Shown here piece by piece: positions 47,301 to 56,805 of a stretch of 64,000 nucleotides of DNA; position 1 is the stretch's first letter; every line of letters begins with the position of its first letter. Below the pieces are notes generated by a model. It saw nothing but the letters and a program-made list of their open reading frames with translations, did no database searches and was not told the origin of the DNA. The position numbers and the translations under genes are program-made. This DNA is from Thermoplasmata archaeon. GTDB taxonomy: Archaea > Thermoplasmatota > Thermoplasmata > Lutacidiplasmatales > UBA184. The DNA lies in the NCBI GenBank assembly GCA_027314915.1, contig DAHUZZ010000007.1, positions 33,896 to 97,895 of the forward strand, read 5' to 3'.

Positions 47301-47960
47301 GTGACCCGGCTCGGACCTCTCGTTCGGCCCGGTGCCCGTCTGGGCGGCGGGCTCTTCGTGGTCGGCTCGGTCCAGTTCGTGCTGGCGATGATCCTCGTCC
47401 AGCTCCACTACCCGGGCTACACCGACGCGGGCAACTACATCAGCGATCTCGGGAACTCGACGCTGTCTCCCTGGTACGCGGTCTTCAACGGCTCGATCAT
47501 CCTGCTCGGCGTGCTGGGCATCCTGGGGACGCTGCTGATCCGCTCGGCGTTCCTGGCCCGGACGAGCGTCCGGCTCGGGCTCGTCTTCCTCGCGCTCACG
47601 AGCCTCGGAGCGATCCTGGTCGGGCTGTTCCCCGAAACGGCCACCGAGCTCGGGGGGAACGTGCACGGCTACGTGAGCGACCTGACCTTCATCAGTTCCG
47701 GCTTCGCGCTCCTGTTCCTCGGGTTCGGCATGCTCCGGGACCCCCGGTGGGGCGTCTACGGGCTCTACACGATCCTGTCCGGGATCGTGAACTTCCTCGC
47801 CATCGTCGGCTTCACGCTCGTCGCCACGGCGGGCTCCTACGGTAGCTGGGAGCGGCTCATCGTCGCCCCCATCCTCCTCTGGGCCATCGTCGCCGGCGGG
47901 CACATCCTCGGGCTGCCGAGCTACCCCGGCCGCGCCATCGCCCCGCGTCCGGTCACGTAG
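47301..47960 (+). CDS. DUF998 family membrane protein
   Basis: The 219-residue integral membrane protein has about six spans. The family pattern is visible: [31 protein letters not shown] near residues 40-70 and [29 protein letters not shown] near 105-135. DUF998 proteins are of unknown function. It starts at GTG 47301, and its 3' end overlaps the Nudix gene by eight bases on the other strand. No signal peptide is needed, as the first span serves. Confidence 0.75.
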   Translation: MTRLGPLVRPGARLGGGLFVVGSVQFVLAMILVQLHYPGYTDAGNYISDLGNSTLSPWYAVFNGSIILLGVLGILGTLLIRSAFLARTSVRLGLVFLALTSLGAILVGLFPETATELGGNVHGYVSDLTFISSGFALLFLGFGMLRDPRWGVYGLYTILSGIVNFLAIVGFTLVATAGSYGSWERLIVAPILLWAIVAGGHILGLPSYPGRAIAPRPVT

Positions 47961-48387
47961 GCGGCCGGAGGGCCGAGAACCTCCGGCGCTGCCGGAGCCC
48001 CTCGGAGACGATCCGGTCATGATCGAAGGCGAGCGGCGGAAGCTCGGTCACGCGGTGCCACCGTGCCTCGGCCGCGTCATCGCCCCCGCGCGGGACTCGC
48101 GGGCTCCCGATCATGTGGTAGACGATCCCGACGGTGGGACCCCGGGGGTCCCGGCGGGGATCGGAGAAGACCCCGAGCAGGGGACCGGCCCGGGCCGAAA
48201 GTCCGGTCTCCTCCTTGAGCTCGCGGCGGACGGCCTCCTCCGTGGTCTCTCCGGCCTCCACGAATCCTCCGGGCAGGGCCCACCGGCCCGGGAACGGAGG
48301 GCGCCCGCGTCGGACGAGGAGGAGCTTCCCGCGCGCGACCCAGAACGCGTCGACCGTCAGCTTCGGAGTGGGGGGATACCGGGCCAT
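47953..48387 (-). CDS. Nudix hydrolase
   Basis: A 144-residue pyrophosphohydrolase. The Nudix box is complete: [21 protein letters not shown], near residues 41-61, with the E-rich metal site intact. The preceding [15 protein letters not shown] and following [19 protein letters not shown] agree with the NudF/MutT-like ADP-ribose or nucleotide hydrolase group. Start is ATG at 48387. Substrate is not predictable by eye. Confidence 0.9.
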   Translation of the reverse strand: MARYPPTPKLTVDAFWVARGKLLLVRRGRPPFPGRWALPGGFVEAGETTEEAVRRELKEETGLSARAGPLLGVFSDPRRDPRGPTVGIVYHMIGSPRVPRGGDDAAEARWHRVTELPPLAFDHDRIVSEGLRQRRRFSALRPPT

Positions 48388-48427
48388 CTCACCGTGCCAA
48401 ACGGGGGGGATCTCGCCGAACGACCGC

Positions 48428-48568
48428 CTAGGCCTTCGACGCGGCGAGATCGGCGAAGCACTTCGGGCAGAGGTTGTGGAGCCGGCCCAGGTCCTGGTTC
48501 GGGAGCGCGGCCAGGTGGGCGATCACGGCCCCGCAGCGGTCGCACAGGATCGTGGTCTCCTTGATCAT
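48428..48568 (-). CDS. Small zinc-finger protein (46 residues)
   Basis: Begins [18 protein letters not shown] and ends [15 protein letters not shown]. The two CxxC pairs are spaced to hold one zinc. It is the second tiny zinc protein in the area. It is encoded from ATG 48568, and the Nudix gene follows on the same strand 40 bases away. A role in regulating or assembling is possible but no homologue function is known. Confidence 0.6.
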   Translation of the reverse strand: MIKETTILCDRCGAVIAHLAALPNQDLGRLHNLCPKCFADLAASKA

Positions 48569-48698
48569 GCGCGTCCGCTCCTCCGATCCGGGTAGGAGCT
48601 CTCCGGATAGCGAGGACCGAGAGGTCGGTCCCAGATAGTCTCTCCGCCCGTCCGGCGAATTCGGCAGTCCTATCAAGGAGGGAAACGTAGCCGCCGCG

Positions 48699-49610
48699 AT
48701 GGGCGGCCCCGCCATCCCTCCCGGCAACGCGCCCCCGCCCGGGCCGGCGGCCCCGGTCTATCCGCCCCCCCCGGCGTACCCCCCGCCCTACGGGTATCCC
48801 GTCGTGCCCGGCGGCTCTTCCTACTCCCCGGGGTTCGCGGGAGGTCCCCCGCCGGGCGTGGACTGGGCGGGCGTGCGCGCCGCCGAGCGCCGGGGTCTCC
48901 GCGCGCTCCGCATCGCCGCCATCCTCGGGCTCGTGGCGTCCCTGGTCGGATTCTTCGGCTTCTTCGCGGTGCCCGCGATCACGGGCTCCTCGCCGCTCTA
49001 CTCGGGGGCCCCGATGGTGCCGGCGAACGGAAGCCTCAACAGCTCGTTCTTCAACAACTCGACGTTCTTCCACGGCCTGAACAGGTACGTCGGGGCGTTC
49101 GCCGCCGTCGTCGTCGCCTCCCTCGTCGTGGCCATCGCGTCCACCTACTTCTACCGCCAGGCGTTTCTCGCGCTGCGGCCGATCGATCCCGGGAAGTTCA
49201 GCTCGCCGGCCACCTTCGCGGTCGTGCTCATCGTGGGAGCCCTCCTGGCGATGATCGGGATCGGGCTGGTCTACGGCGGCCTCTCCGCCTTCTCCGGGTG
49301 TGCCCCTCCCTCGAACACGTTCCGGAACGGGTGCGCCGCGTCGATGCTCGCCTACTTCGCCGGCGGTGCGCTCCTCCTGGTCGTCGCGGCCATCCTCGCG
49401 ATCATCGGGATCATCGGCACGGCCATCGGGATCTGGAGGTACGGGAGCCGCTACAGCAGCACCCTCCTCCAGGTGGGCTCGATCCTCTACCTCTTCCTCG
49501 GATTCATCGGCGCCATCCTGATCCTCGTGGGCGCGACCTCCGCGGAGGACCGGGTCGAAAGCGCCCCGGCAGGGCCGACGCCCCCGCCGCCCGGACCGTC
49601 CTTCCGCTGA
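48699..49610 (+). CDS. DUF973-like membrane protein with proline-rich N terminus
   Basis: The 303-residue protein has about 50 N-terminal residues made mostly of Pro, Gly and Tyr. About five to six membrane spans follow, near 72-93, 128-148, 170-192, 212-240 and 253-275. An external loop with sequons (NGS, NNS, NST) joins the first two. This arrangement agrees with DUF973 family proteins of archaea, which are uncharacterised. Start is ATG 48699 behind GGAGGG. It diverges from the small zinc protein across 130 bases. Confidence 0.6.
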   Translation: MGGPAIPPGNAPPPGPAAPVYPPPPAYPPPYGYPVVPGGSSYSPGFAGGPPPGVDWAGVRAAERRGLRALRIAAILGLVASLVGFFGFFAVPAITGSSPLYSGAPMVPANGSLNSSFFNNSTFFHGLNRYVGAFAAVVVASLVVAIASTYFYRQAFLALRPIDPGKFSSPATFAVVLIVGALLAMIGIGLVYGGLSAFSGCAPPSNTFRNGCAASMLAYFAGGALLLVVAAILAIIGIIGTAIGIWRYGSRYSSTLLQVGSILYLFLGFIGAILILVGATSAEDRVESAPAGPTPPPPGPSFR

Positions 49611-50444
49611 TCGGTAGCACGGCGTGCGGCAGGGAGTCGCTCCGCTCGCCGCTACCCCGGAGCGGACCCTACCGATCCCGCGGGTGAACTTCGGACCCCA
49701 CACGACCACGACTCGTACTCGGGCCCGCAACTCAGGTCCCCCGCGTGCGGGCATCCTCCTGGAGGAACCTCGGCCCTTCCCAGCTCCTGCGGGGTCGCCC
49801 ATGGACCTCGTTCGGGTGAGTCGGAGGGTCCCGGGGGGGCGCCGGCGGCGCGTTCATTCCAGTTTCGATCGTCCGAGGGGTCGGGTCCCGACGCGATGCG
49901 CCTCCGGACGAGCCCGCCCGCGCACGTAGCGAGCGGATCGGAGCGGGGTTCCCGCAGCGGACGGTTGGTAGCGGTCCTCGTGAGGTGCTCGTTCGGACTC
50001 CCCTCGCACCGGCCGCCCTGCCGGGGGTCCTCGCATCCCTCGGGGTGAATCACATCTCGACCGGGGGTGCTGCCCAAGGGAAGGAACCCATCCCACGCGC
50101 GTACGAGTTGGCCATTCCCGCTCGAGTCCCACGAGAGAGCGAACTCCTCGGTTCCCGGGCGGGGCGTGCATGAGCCCGTGTCCCCGCAGTGGACCTCGAC
50201 GAAGGCCGACGCGCCGAGATCCCCTGGCTTTCCGACGTGATCCGGGACCCGGGGGTCCGCGCCGTGAACACCGTGGAACTTGCGCGTGGATCCGCGGCGG
50301 GAGGGAGTCCGCGGATTCGTGGGGCCCCACCGCTCGACGACACGAGGGAGGTGCGGATCCTCCGTCCGAACCTCCCGGAGGGTGGGCGCTTCCGGCCGGA
50401 CCCGGTCGGCCGATCCCCGCGGTCGAACCCCCTCCGCGGACGGG
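49611..50444. other. 834-base stretch with no confident gene
   Basis: Several overlapping frames on both strands are open but none resembles a family. One frame on the plus strand (from about 49985) reads LASLGVNHISTGGAAQGKE, meets a TGA at 50171-50173, and continues in frame as VDLDEGRRAEIPWLSDVIRD. This could be a decayed gene. No tRNA-, IS- or repeat-like structure is apparent. Confidence 0.35.
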
Positions 50445-50485
50445 TCAGGACTGACCCATCTGCGTCAGGAGGTCGTGCCGGGTGA
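50189..50485 (+). CDS. Possible small or decayed gene
   Basis: GTG at 50189 opens a 98-residue frame that begins VDLDEGRRAEIPWLSDVIRD and has protein-like composition up to about residue 65. Past that the text becomes Pro/Arg/Ser-rich and runs 41 bases into the CBS gene on the other strand. The upstream frame is open apart from one TGA at 50171-50173. It may be the tail of a broken gene. No homologue is recognised. Confidence 0.2.
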   Translation: MDLDEGRRAEIPWLSDVIRDPGVRAVNTVELARGSAAGGSPRIRGAPPLDDTREVRILRPNLPEGGRFRPDPVGRSPRSNPLRGRVRTDPSASGGRAG

Positions 50486-50984
50486 CGATCCCGGCGACCT
50501 TTCCGCGGCGCTGCACCGGCAGCCGGTTGATGCGGTGATCCACCATGAGCCGGACCGCCGCGTCGATCGTCGCGCCGGACTCGATCGAGATCGCCGGGGC
50601 GCTCATGGCGTCGTGCACCCGGGTCTTCGAGAGGACCGCGCGGCAGCTCGGCAGGAGGTCCGATCGGCGGGCCTCGTCCGCGTCGAGCAGCAGATCGAAG
50701 AGCCCCGCCGGCAGGGCGAGGCCGGCCTCGTCGTGGAGGACCCGGAGGATGTCCTTCTGGCTGAGCACCCCGACGAGGCCCTTCTTCGCATCGACCACCG
50801 GCAGCCCCGAAACGCCCCGCCGGCTCATGACCGCGGCCGCGGACTTGAGCGTCTCCCCCGGCCCGATGGTGACCGCCGGCTTCGACATCACGTCGCCGGC
50901 GGTGTACCCGTAGAACCCGAGCCGAGGGTTCCGGGTGGACGCCGCCCGCCGGGGCCCCGATGCGGAACCGGTCGAGCGCGGCAT
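50445..50984 (-). CDS. CBS-domain pair protein
   Basis: The 179-residue protein has an N-terminal disordered stretch and then two CBS domains: VMSKPAVTIGPGETLKSAAAVM with VVDAKKGLVGVLSQKDILR (about 34-80), and AMSAPAISIESGATIDAAVRLM with RRGKVAGIVTRHDLL (about 125-174). CBS pairs bind adenosine nucleotides and regulate partner proteins. ATG at 50984 is chosen as a TATA-like CCTTAAGG sits 27-34 nt before it. It diverges from the giant surface protein gene. Confidence 0.85.
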   Translation of the reverse strand: MPRSTGSASGPRRAASTRNPRLGFYGYTAGDVMSKPAVTIGPGETLKSAAAVMSRRGVSGLPVVDAKKGLVGVLSQKDILRVLHDEAGLALPAGLFDLLLDADEARRSDLLPSCRAVLSKTRVHDAMSAPAISIESGATIDAAVRLMVDHRINRLPVQRRGKVAGIVTRHDLLTQMGQS

Positions 50985-51010
50985 GGAACGCGTCGCACCC
51001 CCGCCGAGCC

Positions 51011-51018
51011 CCTTAAGG
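51011..51018 (-). promoter_or_regulatory. TATA-like box of the CBS gene
   Basis: CCTTAAGG lies 27-34 nt before the ATG at 50984. Confidence 0.45.
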
Positions 51019-51071
51019 TTGACTTCGCCCGCGCGTCCGCTGCGCACGGCGAGGTCGCACCGCCTCCCGAG

Positions 51072-51079
51072 GTTTTAAT
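51072..51079 (+). promoter_or_regulatory. TATA-like box of the giant surface protein
   Basis: GTTTTAAT lies 36-43 nt before the GTG at 51115, leaving a leader of about ten bases. Confidence 0.45.
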
Positions 51080-51114
51080 CCCCTGCCCGACTGCTGCGGG
51101 TCCGTCGGATCGAC

Positions 51115-54100
51115 GTGATCGGTGCACGCGCGCCCCTACCGACCGCCCGCCGGGGTCCCTGGCGTCGCCGTGGGGCCCCGGCCGTCGCCGCGGTCCTCCT
51201 CGCGGCGCTGCTGCTGCCGTGGACCGCCGTCCCGTCGATCACCGCCGCCCCCGCGCCGACCCCGCACGGGGTCCGGCCGCCGGACGGGTCCTCGGTCCCG
51301 ACGCCGATGCTGGGTCCTTTCCCGCTCGTGAACGGGACGCACGTGAACGTGGCCGCCCTGATGCCCTACTACATCGCCCGGCAGACGGCGCTCGAAGCGG
51401 GCGGCACCTCGCACGCGGGCCTCCCCAAGGCGGCGGCCCCCCGGGCGGACCCGGCCCCCGACCCTTCCCCTCCCCCGCCCTGGTCCGGCCCTTCCGGCAC
51501 GGTGTCGGGGACGGTGGTCGACTCGGCGAACGGGACGCCGATCGACGGCGCCACCGTGCAGCTGAGCGAGCTCACCTCCTCGTGCGGGGGAGTGTGCAAC
51601 CAGACCGGCACCGGCGCGAACGGCGTCTTCACGGTCTCCGGGCCCTCGGGTCCAGGGATCCTCGAGGTCTCCGCGGCCAACTACCTCGAGAACGATACGC
51701 TCGTCACCGTCCCCGCGGGCGGCACGACCAACGTCGGCTCGATCGCCCTCGAGCATGACGCCTACCTCGTCGGCACGCTCCGCGCCGACGATCCTTCGCA
51801 CGAACCGGTCGGCGGCGTCAGCGTGACGAGCTCCTCGCGCAACTATGCCGTGATCGGGGGCAACACCACCTCGGCGGCCAACGGGAGCTTCGAGGTCGAG
51901 GTCCCCCCGGTCCCGGACGTGCTCACATTCTCGCCCGGCGCGGGGCCCGGGGTCCCGTACCTGGGCAACCAGACCTTCGCCGACCCGGTCCCGGGGGCGG
52001 TGGTCGACCTCGGGGTGATCTTCCTGCCGCGGGGGACCCGGCTCAACGTCCACCTGATCGACGCGGAGTCGGGGAGTCCCATCTCCGGTGCCCGCCCCAG
52101 CATCCAGGCCTGCGAGGCGGACTCCCAGCTCTGTCCCTACCTGCTCTCGGCCGACAACGGCTCGATCTGGGCGATCCCCGGACCGACGAAGCTCCACACG
52201 GTGGTCCTCGGCTACGTCATGAACAACACCGACCTCGGGGTCGTCCCCCCCGAACCGCAGGGGACGGTCCTCAACGTCACGGTCCCGCTCGTTCCGGACG
52301 CGGTCATCGTCTTCTCCACGAACCTGAGCGGCGGGCCGCCCCCCCCGCAGGCCTGGAACGACACCGCGGGGGCGGTGCAGTTCTGCAGCCTCGACTCCCT
52401 CTTCACCGGCTTCCTCAACAACGTGAGCAGCGGGGTGAGCCAGAGCCTCTGCTCACCGATCCTCCGGAGCGACCTGTACAAGGACTTCCGGCCCGGCCAG
52501 GTCCTCCTCGCCCCTCCGCTCCGCACCGAGATGCACTTCTACAGCCACTTCGCGATCGGGAACGCGGGGTACGCGCTCCCCGCGTACTCGAACGACACGT
52601 TCCTCAACACCACGCCGGGGGAGGTGCTCGATCTGGGCGTCGTGAACCTCACGCCGGGCGGCTGGGTCCAGGGGCGCGTCATCGTGGCCGGGACCGGCGC
52701 CGGGCCGACCGGCGCCTGGAGCGTGAGCACCTGCTCGACCGACAGCGCGGTGTGCGCGGAGCCGGCCCCCGGGGGCATCGATTGCGCCGGGTCGACCGCC
52801 GATCCGGCCGCCTTCTGCGCCTCGACCCCTCCCGGTCCGTTCGAGCTCACCGTGCAGGGCGAGGGCATCGCCTCGAACGTCACCTGGGGCGAGTCGGCGT
52901 TCGCGTGCTGCAACCACCTCGGCCAGCGGACACCCGGCGTGAACCTCTCCGGGCTGAACCGGCAGCACCTGGGGGTGATCAACGTCACCCCGCTCGCGAA
53001 CAGTTCGATCTATGGGACGGTGGTCCGGCAGGTCCCGGGAGGCACCGTGCCGGCCTCGGGCGCCGGCCTCGAGATCTGCCCGGTCGCGAGCGACCCCGCG
53101 GCCGGGGCCGGCTGCTACTCGTCGTTCGCGAACTCGAGCGGCGGCTTCGAGCTCACGGTCTCGCCCGGATGGTACGTCGTGAACGCGGCCCTGACCACCG
53201 CCGGCCAGAACCGGACCTGGGTGGATGCCGTCGCACGGAACGATACCGGCACGATCGTGCTCACGCCGTTGGCGTTCGTCTACGGGGTCGCGGTGACCCC
53301 CTCGGGGACCCCGGTCGCCGGCGCCACCGTGGATGTCTGCCCGGCGGCCTACCCGTCGAGCTGCGAGTTCCTGGGCGCCGGGTACTCGGGCACGGGCGGG
53401 CTCTTCTTCGGCTCCCACCCGGGCGGACCGTTCCCCGGCGGCGCCTACCGGTTCGACGTCTCGGAGCCGGGCTACACCGACGGGAGCGCCTGGGCGAACC
53501 TCAGCTCGGGATCGGTGGTCTTTCTCGGGCGCGTCGTCCTGGTGCCCACCGGCAACCTCCCCCTCTTCCGGGGGGCCTCGGTCCTCGCGCCGACCGGCTC
53601 GGGCAGCAGCTGGGTCGACGGCTTCGTCGTCGACGGGACGAGCGGTCAGGCCCTGGTCAGCTATTCGGTCGCGGCCTGCCCGCTCCTCGGCAGCGCCGGG
53701 TGCGCCACGTTCGCGAACTCCCCCACGACCGACGGCGGCGAGTTCAACGGCTCGATACCGGACGGCCCCACGTGGGTCAACATCAGCGCGCCCGGGTACG
53801 ATCCGCTCTCGGTCTACGCGAACCTCTCCGGGGCGCCCACGCACCTCGGGATCCTGTCGCTCCGGCCGTTCCCCACGCTCGCCGGGCGCGTCCTCTTCGG
53901 CCCCTGGGTGAACCAGACCCTCGCGGAGGGGCTCGGTCCGGCGAGCGTGACGGTCTCCGTCTGCAACGGGCTCACGGGGGTCTGCGGGATCTCCGACACC
54001 CCCGATTCGGGCGGCTTCTTCAACATCTCCGCCCCCGTCGGGAGCTCCGACGAGCTCACGATCACCCCGGTGCCCGCCGCGACGCGCGACTACAGCGTCA

Positions 54101-56805
54101 CCGCCGGCTCCGGGTCCTACTCGACCCTCGTCGGCGTCCCCGCGAACGGGACCGTGCTCAACATGACCCCGAGCCGCGACCCGGTGCTCACGCTCTACGC
54201 GGGGCTCGTCGGCCGCGTCGGGGACCAGAGCACCTGGGATCCCGCGACCCAGGTATCGGTCGCACCGGTCCGCTACGGAGTGGTGACCCTCTCCTACGGG
54301 GGCACCGTGCTCGATTCCGGCAACACCACGGGCGGAGGGATGTACACCCTCTTCGCCCCGCCCGGGGCGAAGGTGGACATCTCCGCCTCCGGCACGGCGT
54401 ACCGGAAGGTCGCGGTCACGACCACGGCCGCGCCGGATTCCGGGATCCACCCCGTCGGCGACCTCAACGCCCCGCACTACGGCTGGGTCGAGCTCCACGT
54501 GGTCGCTTCGAGCGGAGGCCACCCCATCGGAGATGCCGCCGTCGTGGCCACGCTCGCCGATCCGGCGAACCGAACGACGGTGAGCTCGGCGGGGCTCGCG
54601 GACGCGAGCGGGTTCGTGAACCTCTCCGCCCCCGCCGGCACCCTCACGGTGAACGCCTCCTACCCCGGGTTCGTCCACCGCGGCGAGAGCGTCACCGTCG
54701 GCGAGAGCACCACCACCACCGCCCCGACGCTCGCCCTCAACGGTTCCCCGGAGGGGATCTGGGTCACGAGCGAGACGGTGACCACCTACCGCACCCCGCC
54801 GACGGTGACCGTCGAGGACCCGCTCTCCCACGCCCCGCTCCAGGGCGCGACCGTCGGGCTCTACGACGCGACGGGGCTGCCCACCGGGCCCACGACCACG
54901 ACGAACGGGCTCGGCCAGTTCCTCCTCGCCGGTCCGCCCACCCCCGGCGGCATGTTCGCGGTCCAGCTGCCCGGGTATGGCGCCAACGGGAGCGTACTGC
55001 CCGCACCGAGCGGAGTGTTCCGCTTCGCGACGATCGGGCTCGAGGGCGACGGGGTCGTCTCCGGCGAGGTCCTTGAGGCGGTCTCCGGTGCGCCGCTCGG
55101 CCAGACCGTGGTCACGGCGTGCTCGAGCTCGGGCGCCACGGTGTGCCAGTCGACGACGACGAACGCCTCGGGGGCGTACTGGCTCGCGCTGCCGCCCGGG
55201 TACCTCGACCTGACCTTCAGCGCGCCCGGGTACGTCGCGAACCAGTCGATCGTGGAGCGCCTCTGCTCCGACTGCTTCCTCGTGGTGCCCGGGATCTCGC
55301 TCTGGCGCGCGAGCCTCATCGTCGGCACCCTGATCGGGACGCCGACCGGGGACCCGCTGCCGCAGGGCCAGGTGACGCTCTGCGAGCCGGGCCAGCCCTA
55401 CCTGGCCTACTGCGCCTTCCCCATCCCCATGGACCCCCTCGGTGGCTTCTCGCTCGAGGTGGGCGCGGGGACCTACCTCCTCAACGCGACCGCCCCCGGG
55501 TACAACGAGGTCTCCTTCGAGCTCTCGACGGGGCCGGGCGAGCTCGTCGCGCTCGGACCCATCGCGCTCGCGGCCAACGGCAGCCTCGCCGGCACGGTGC
55601 TCGGGAGCACCACGGGGCGCCCGCTCCCGAACGTGACGGCCCTGGCCTGCCCCGTCGGCGGGAGCGCCCCGTGCAACAGCTCCGCGACCGGGCCCGCCGG
55701 AGCCTACGCCGTGAGCCTCGCACCGGGGCTCTGCACGCTCGCGCTCTCGGCCACGGGCTACGAGCCGATGGAGCTCACCCAGTTCGTCGGCTCGGGCGAG
55801 CGGTTGCCGGTCCCCACCGTCACGCTCCAGTACCTCGGCCTGGGCGGCAGCTTCCCGGTCGCGGGCGCGGTCGACTCCGGCGGGCATCCCATCCCCGCCG
55901 CGATCGTCACCGCCTACGCCGGGTCGGCGGAGGTCGCCTCGACCGCCACGGGTTCCCAGGGGACCTACGCGCTGAGCCTCCCGTGGGGGAGCTACTCGTT
56001 CGTCCTCACGGCCGGCGGCTACGCGGCGCTCACCGTCCCCGTGACCGTCCACGGGCCCGTGTCCGGCCTGCGCAGCACCCTCCTCCCGTTCGCCTGGCCC
56101 GTCGTCGGGACCGTCCTCGACAGCTACGCCCACCGACCGGTGCCCGACCTCGCGCTCGAGCTCCACGGGGACCTCCTCGGCCGTTCGGGGAGCTCGGGGA
56201 ACTTCTCCTTCGCCCTTCCGAACGGCACCGACACGATCTCCCTGCTCCCCGGCCCCGGCGCACCGGCGGCGTTCCTGCCGTCGACCGACACAGTCACGGT
56301 GGCCGGCGGACCGACGCGGACCGATCCCGTCGTGACGGTGTGGACCGCGGCGGTCGAGCTGCTCGTGCTCGACGGCAGCACCGGGCGCGCCGTCGGCGGC
56401 GCGGCGATCGGGGTGACGGGGGAGCTGCGGCTCGGCGACAGCTACCGGGGGTCGGCGGACGCCGGCCCGGCCGGGACCGCCGCCTTCGTCCTCCCGCTCG
56501 GCAACTTCACGGCGAACGCGAGCGCACCGGGCTACGCGACGGCCCAGTACGCGTTCGACCTCAACGGCTCCTCGGTCTCGGTGACGCTCCGCCTGACCCC
56601 CACCGCCGGCCCCGCGAGCTCGTGGCTCGGATCGGTGGGAACGCCGCTCCTCCTGCTCTTCCTCGCCGCCGCGGCGGTGACCATCGTGATCCTGCGGCGG
56701 CGGCGGCGGGCCCGCCCGACCGAGGGGGAGGAGGGGACCGTCGACCCGCGCGGACCGGTCGAGCCCACCGACGGCGCCGACGAGATGCCGCCGGAGGCGC
56801 CCTAG
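51115..56805 (+). CDS. Giant repeat-rich surface protein (carboxypeptidase-regulatory-like domains)
   Basis: A 1,896-residue secreted protein. GTG at 51115 starts an Arg-rich signal peptide with a long Ala/Leu core near residues 22-42. From about 115 to 1,840 it is built from many copies (estimated at fifteen or more by eye) of a domain of roughly 85-110 residues. Each has G-x-V-x-D/G...G-x-P-x-x-x-A-x-V at its start, a pair of cysteines, and a G-x-Y/F...PG-x-Y...A-x-GY end. This is the carboxypeptidase-regulatory/Cna-B-like pattern. Many sequons (NGT, NNT, NVT, NST) suggest glycosylation. A TM span near 1,842-1,860 and an acidic tail anchor it. It probably forms stalk-like structure or adhesion. 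Confidence 0.8.
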   Translation: MIGARAPLPTARRGPWRRRGAPAVAAVLLAALLLPWTAVPSITAAPAPTPHGVRPPDGSSVPTPMLGPFPLVNGTHVNVAALMPYYIARQTALEAGGTSHAGLPKAAAPRADPAPDPSPPPPWSGPSGTVSGTVVDSANGTPIDGATVQLSELTSSCGGVCNQTGTGANGVFTVSGPSGPGILEVSAANYLENDTLVTVPAGGTTNVGSIALEHDAYLVGTLRADDPSHEPVGGVSVTSSSRNYAVIGGNTTSAANGSFEVEVPPVPDVLTFSPGAGPGVPYLGNQTFADPVPGAVVDLGVIFLPRGTRLNVHLIDAESGSPISGARPSIQACEADSQLCPYLLSADNGSIWAIPGPTKLHTVVLGYVMNNTDLGVVPPEPQGTVLNVTVPLVPDAVIVFSTNLSGGPPPPQAWNDTAGAVQFCSLDSLFTGFLNNVSSGVSQSLCSPILRSDLYKDFRPGQVLLAPPLRTEMHFYSHFAIGNAGYALPAYSNDTFLNTTPGEVLDLGVVNLTPGGWVQGRVIVAGTGAGPTGAWSVSTCSTDSAVCAEPAPGGIDCAGSTADPAAFCASTPPGPFELTVQGEGIASNVTWGESAFACCNHLGQRTPGVNLSGLNRQHLGVINVTPLANSSIYGTVVRQVPGGTVPASGAGLEICPVASDPAAGAGCYSSFANSSGGFELTVSPGWYVVNAALTTAGQNRTWVDAVARNDTGTIVLTPLAFVYGVAVTPSGTPVAGATVDVCPAAYPSSCEFLGAGYSGTGGLFFGSHPGGPFPGGAYRFDVSEPGYTDGSAWANLSSGSVVFLGRVVLVPTGNLPLFRGASVLAPTGSGSSWVDGFVVDGTSGQALVSYSVAACPLLGSAGCATFANSPTTDGGEFNGSIPDGPTWVNISAPGYDPLSVYANLSGAPTHLGILSLRPFPTLAGRVLFGPWVNQTLAEGLGPASVTVSVCNGLTGVCGISDTPDSGGFFNISAPVGSSDELTITPVPAATRDYSVTAGSGSYSTLVGVPANGTVLNMTPSRDPVLTLYAGLVGRVGDQSTWDPATQVSVAPVRYGVVTLSYGGTVLDSGNTTGGGMYTLFAPPGAKVDISASGTAYRKVAVTTTAAPDSGIHPVGDLNAPHYGWVELHVVASSGGHPIGDAAVVATLADPANRTTVSSAGLADASGFVNLSAPAGTLTVNASYPGFVHRGESVTVGESTTTTAPTLALNGSPEGIWVTSETVTTYRTPPTVTVEDPLSHAPLQGATVGLYDATGLPTGPTTTTNGLGQFLLAGPPTPGGMFAVQLPGYGANGSVLPAPSGVFRFATIGLEGDGVVSGEVLEAVSGAPLGQTVVTACSSSGATVCQSTTTNASGAYWLALPPGYLDLTFSAPGYVANQSIVERLCSDCFLVVPGISLWRASLIVGTLIGTPTGDPLPQGQVTLCEPGQPYLAYCAFPIPMDPLGGFSLEVGAGTYLLNATAPGYNEVSFELSTGPGELVALGPIALAANGSLAGTVLGSTTGRPLPNVTALACPVGGSAPCNSSATGPAGAYAVSLAPGLCTLALSATGYEPMELTQFVGSGERLPVPTVTLQYLGLGGSFPVAGAVDSGGHPIPAAIVTAYAGSAEVASTATGSQGTYALSLPWGSYSFVLTAGGYAALTVPVTVHGPVSGLRSTLLPFAWPVVGTVLDSYAHRPVPDLALELHGDLLGRSGSSGNFSFALPNGTDTISLLPGPGAPAAFLPSTDTVTVAGGPTRTDPVVTVWTAAVELLVLDGSTGRAVGGAAIGVTGELRLGDSYRGSADAGPAGTAAFVLPLGNFTANASAPGYATAQYAFDLNGSSVSVTLRLTPTAGPASSWLGSVGTPLLLLFLAAAAVTIVILRRRRRARPTEGEEGTVDPRGPVEPTDGADEMPPEAP

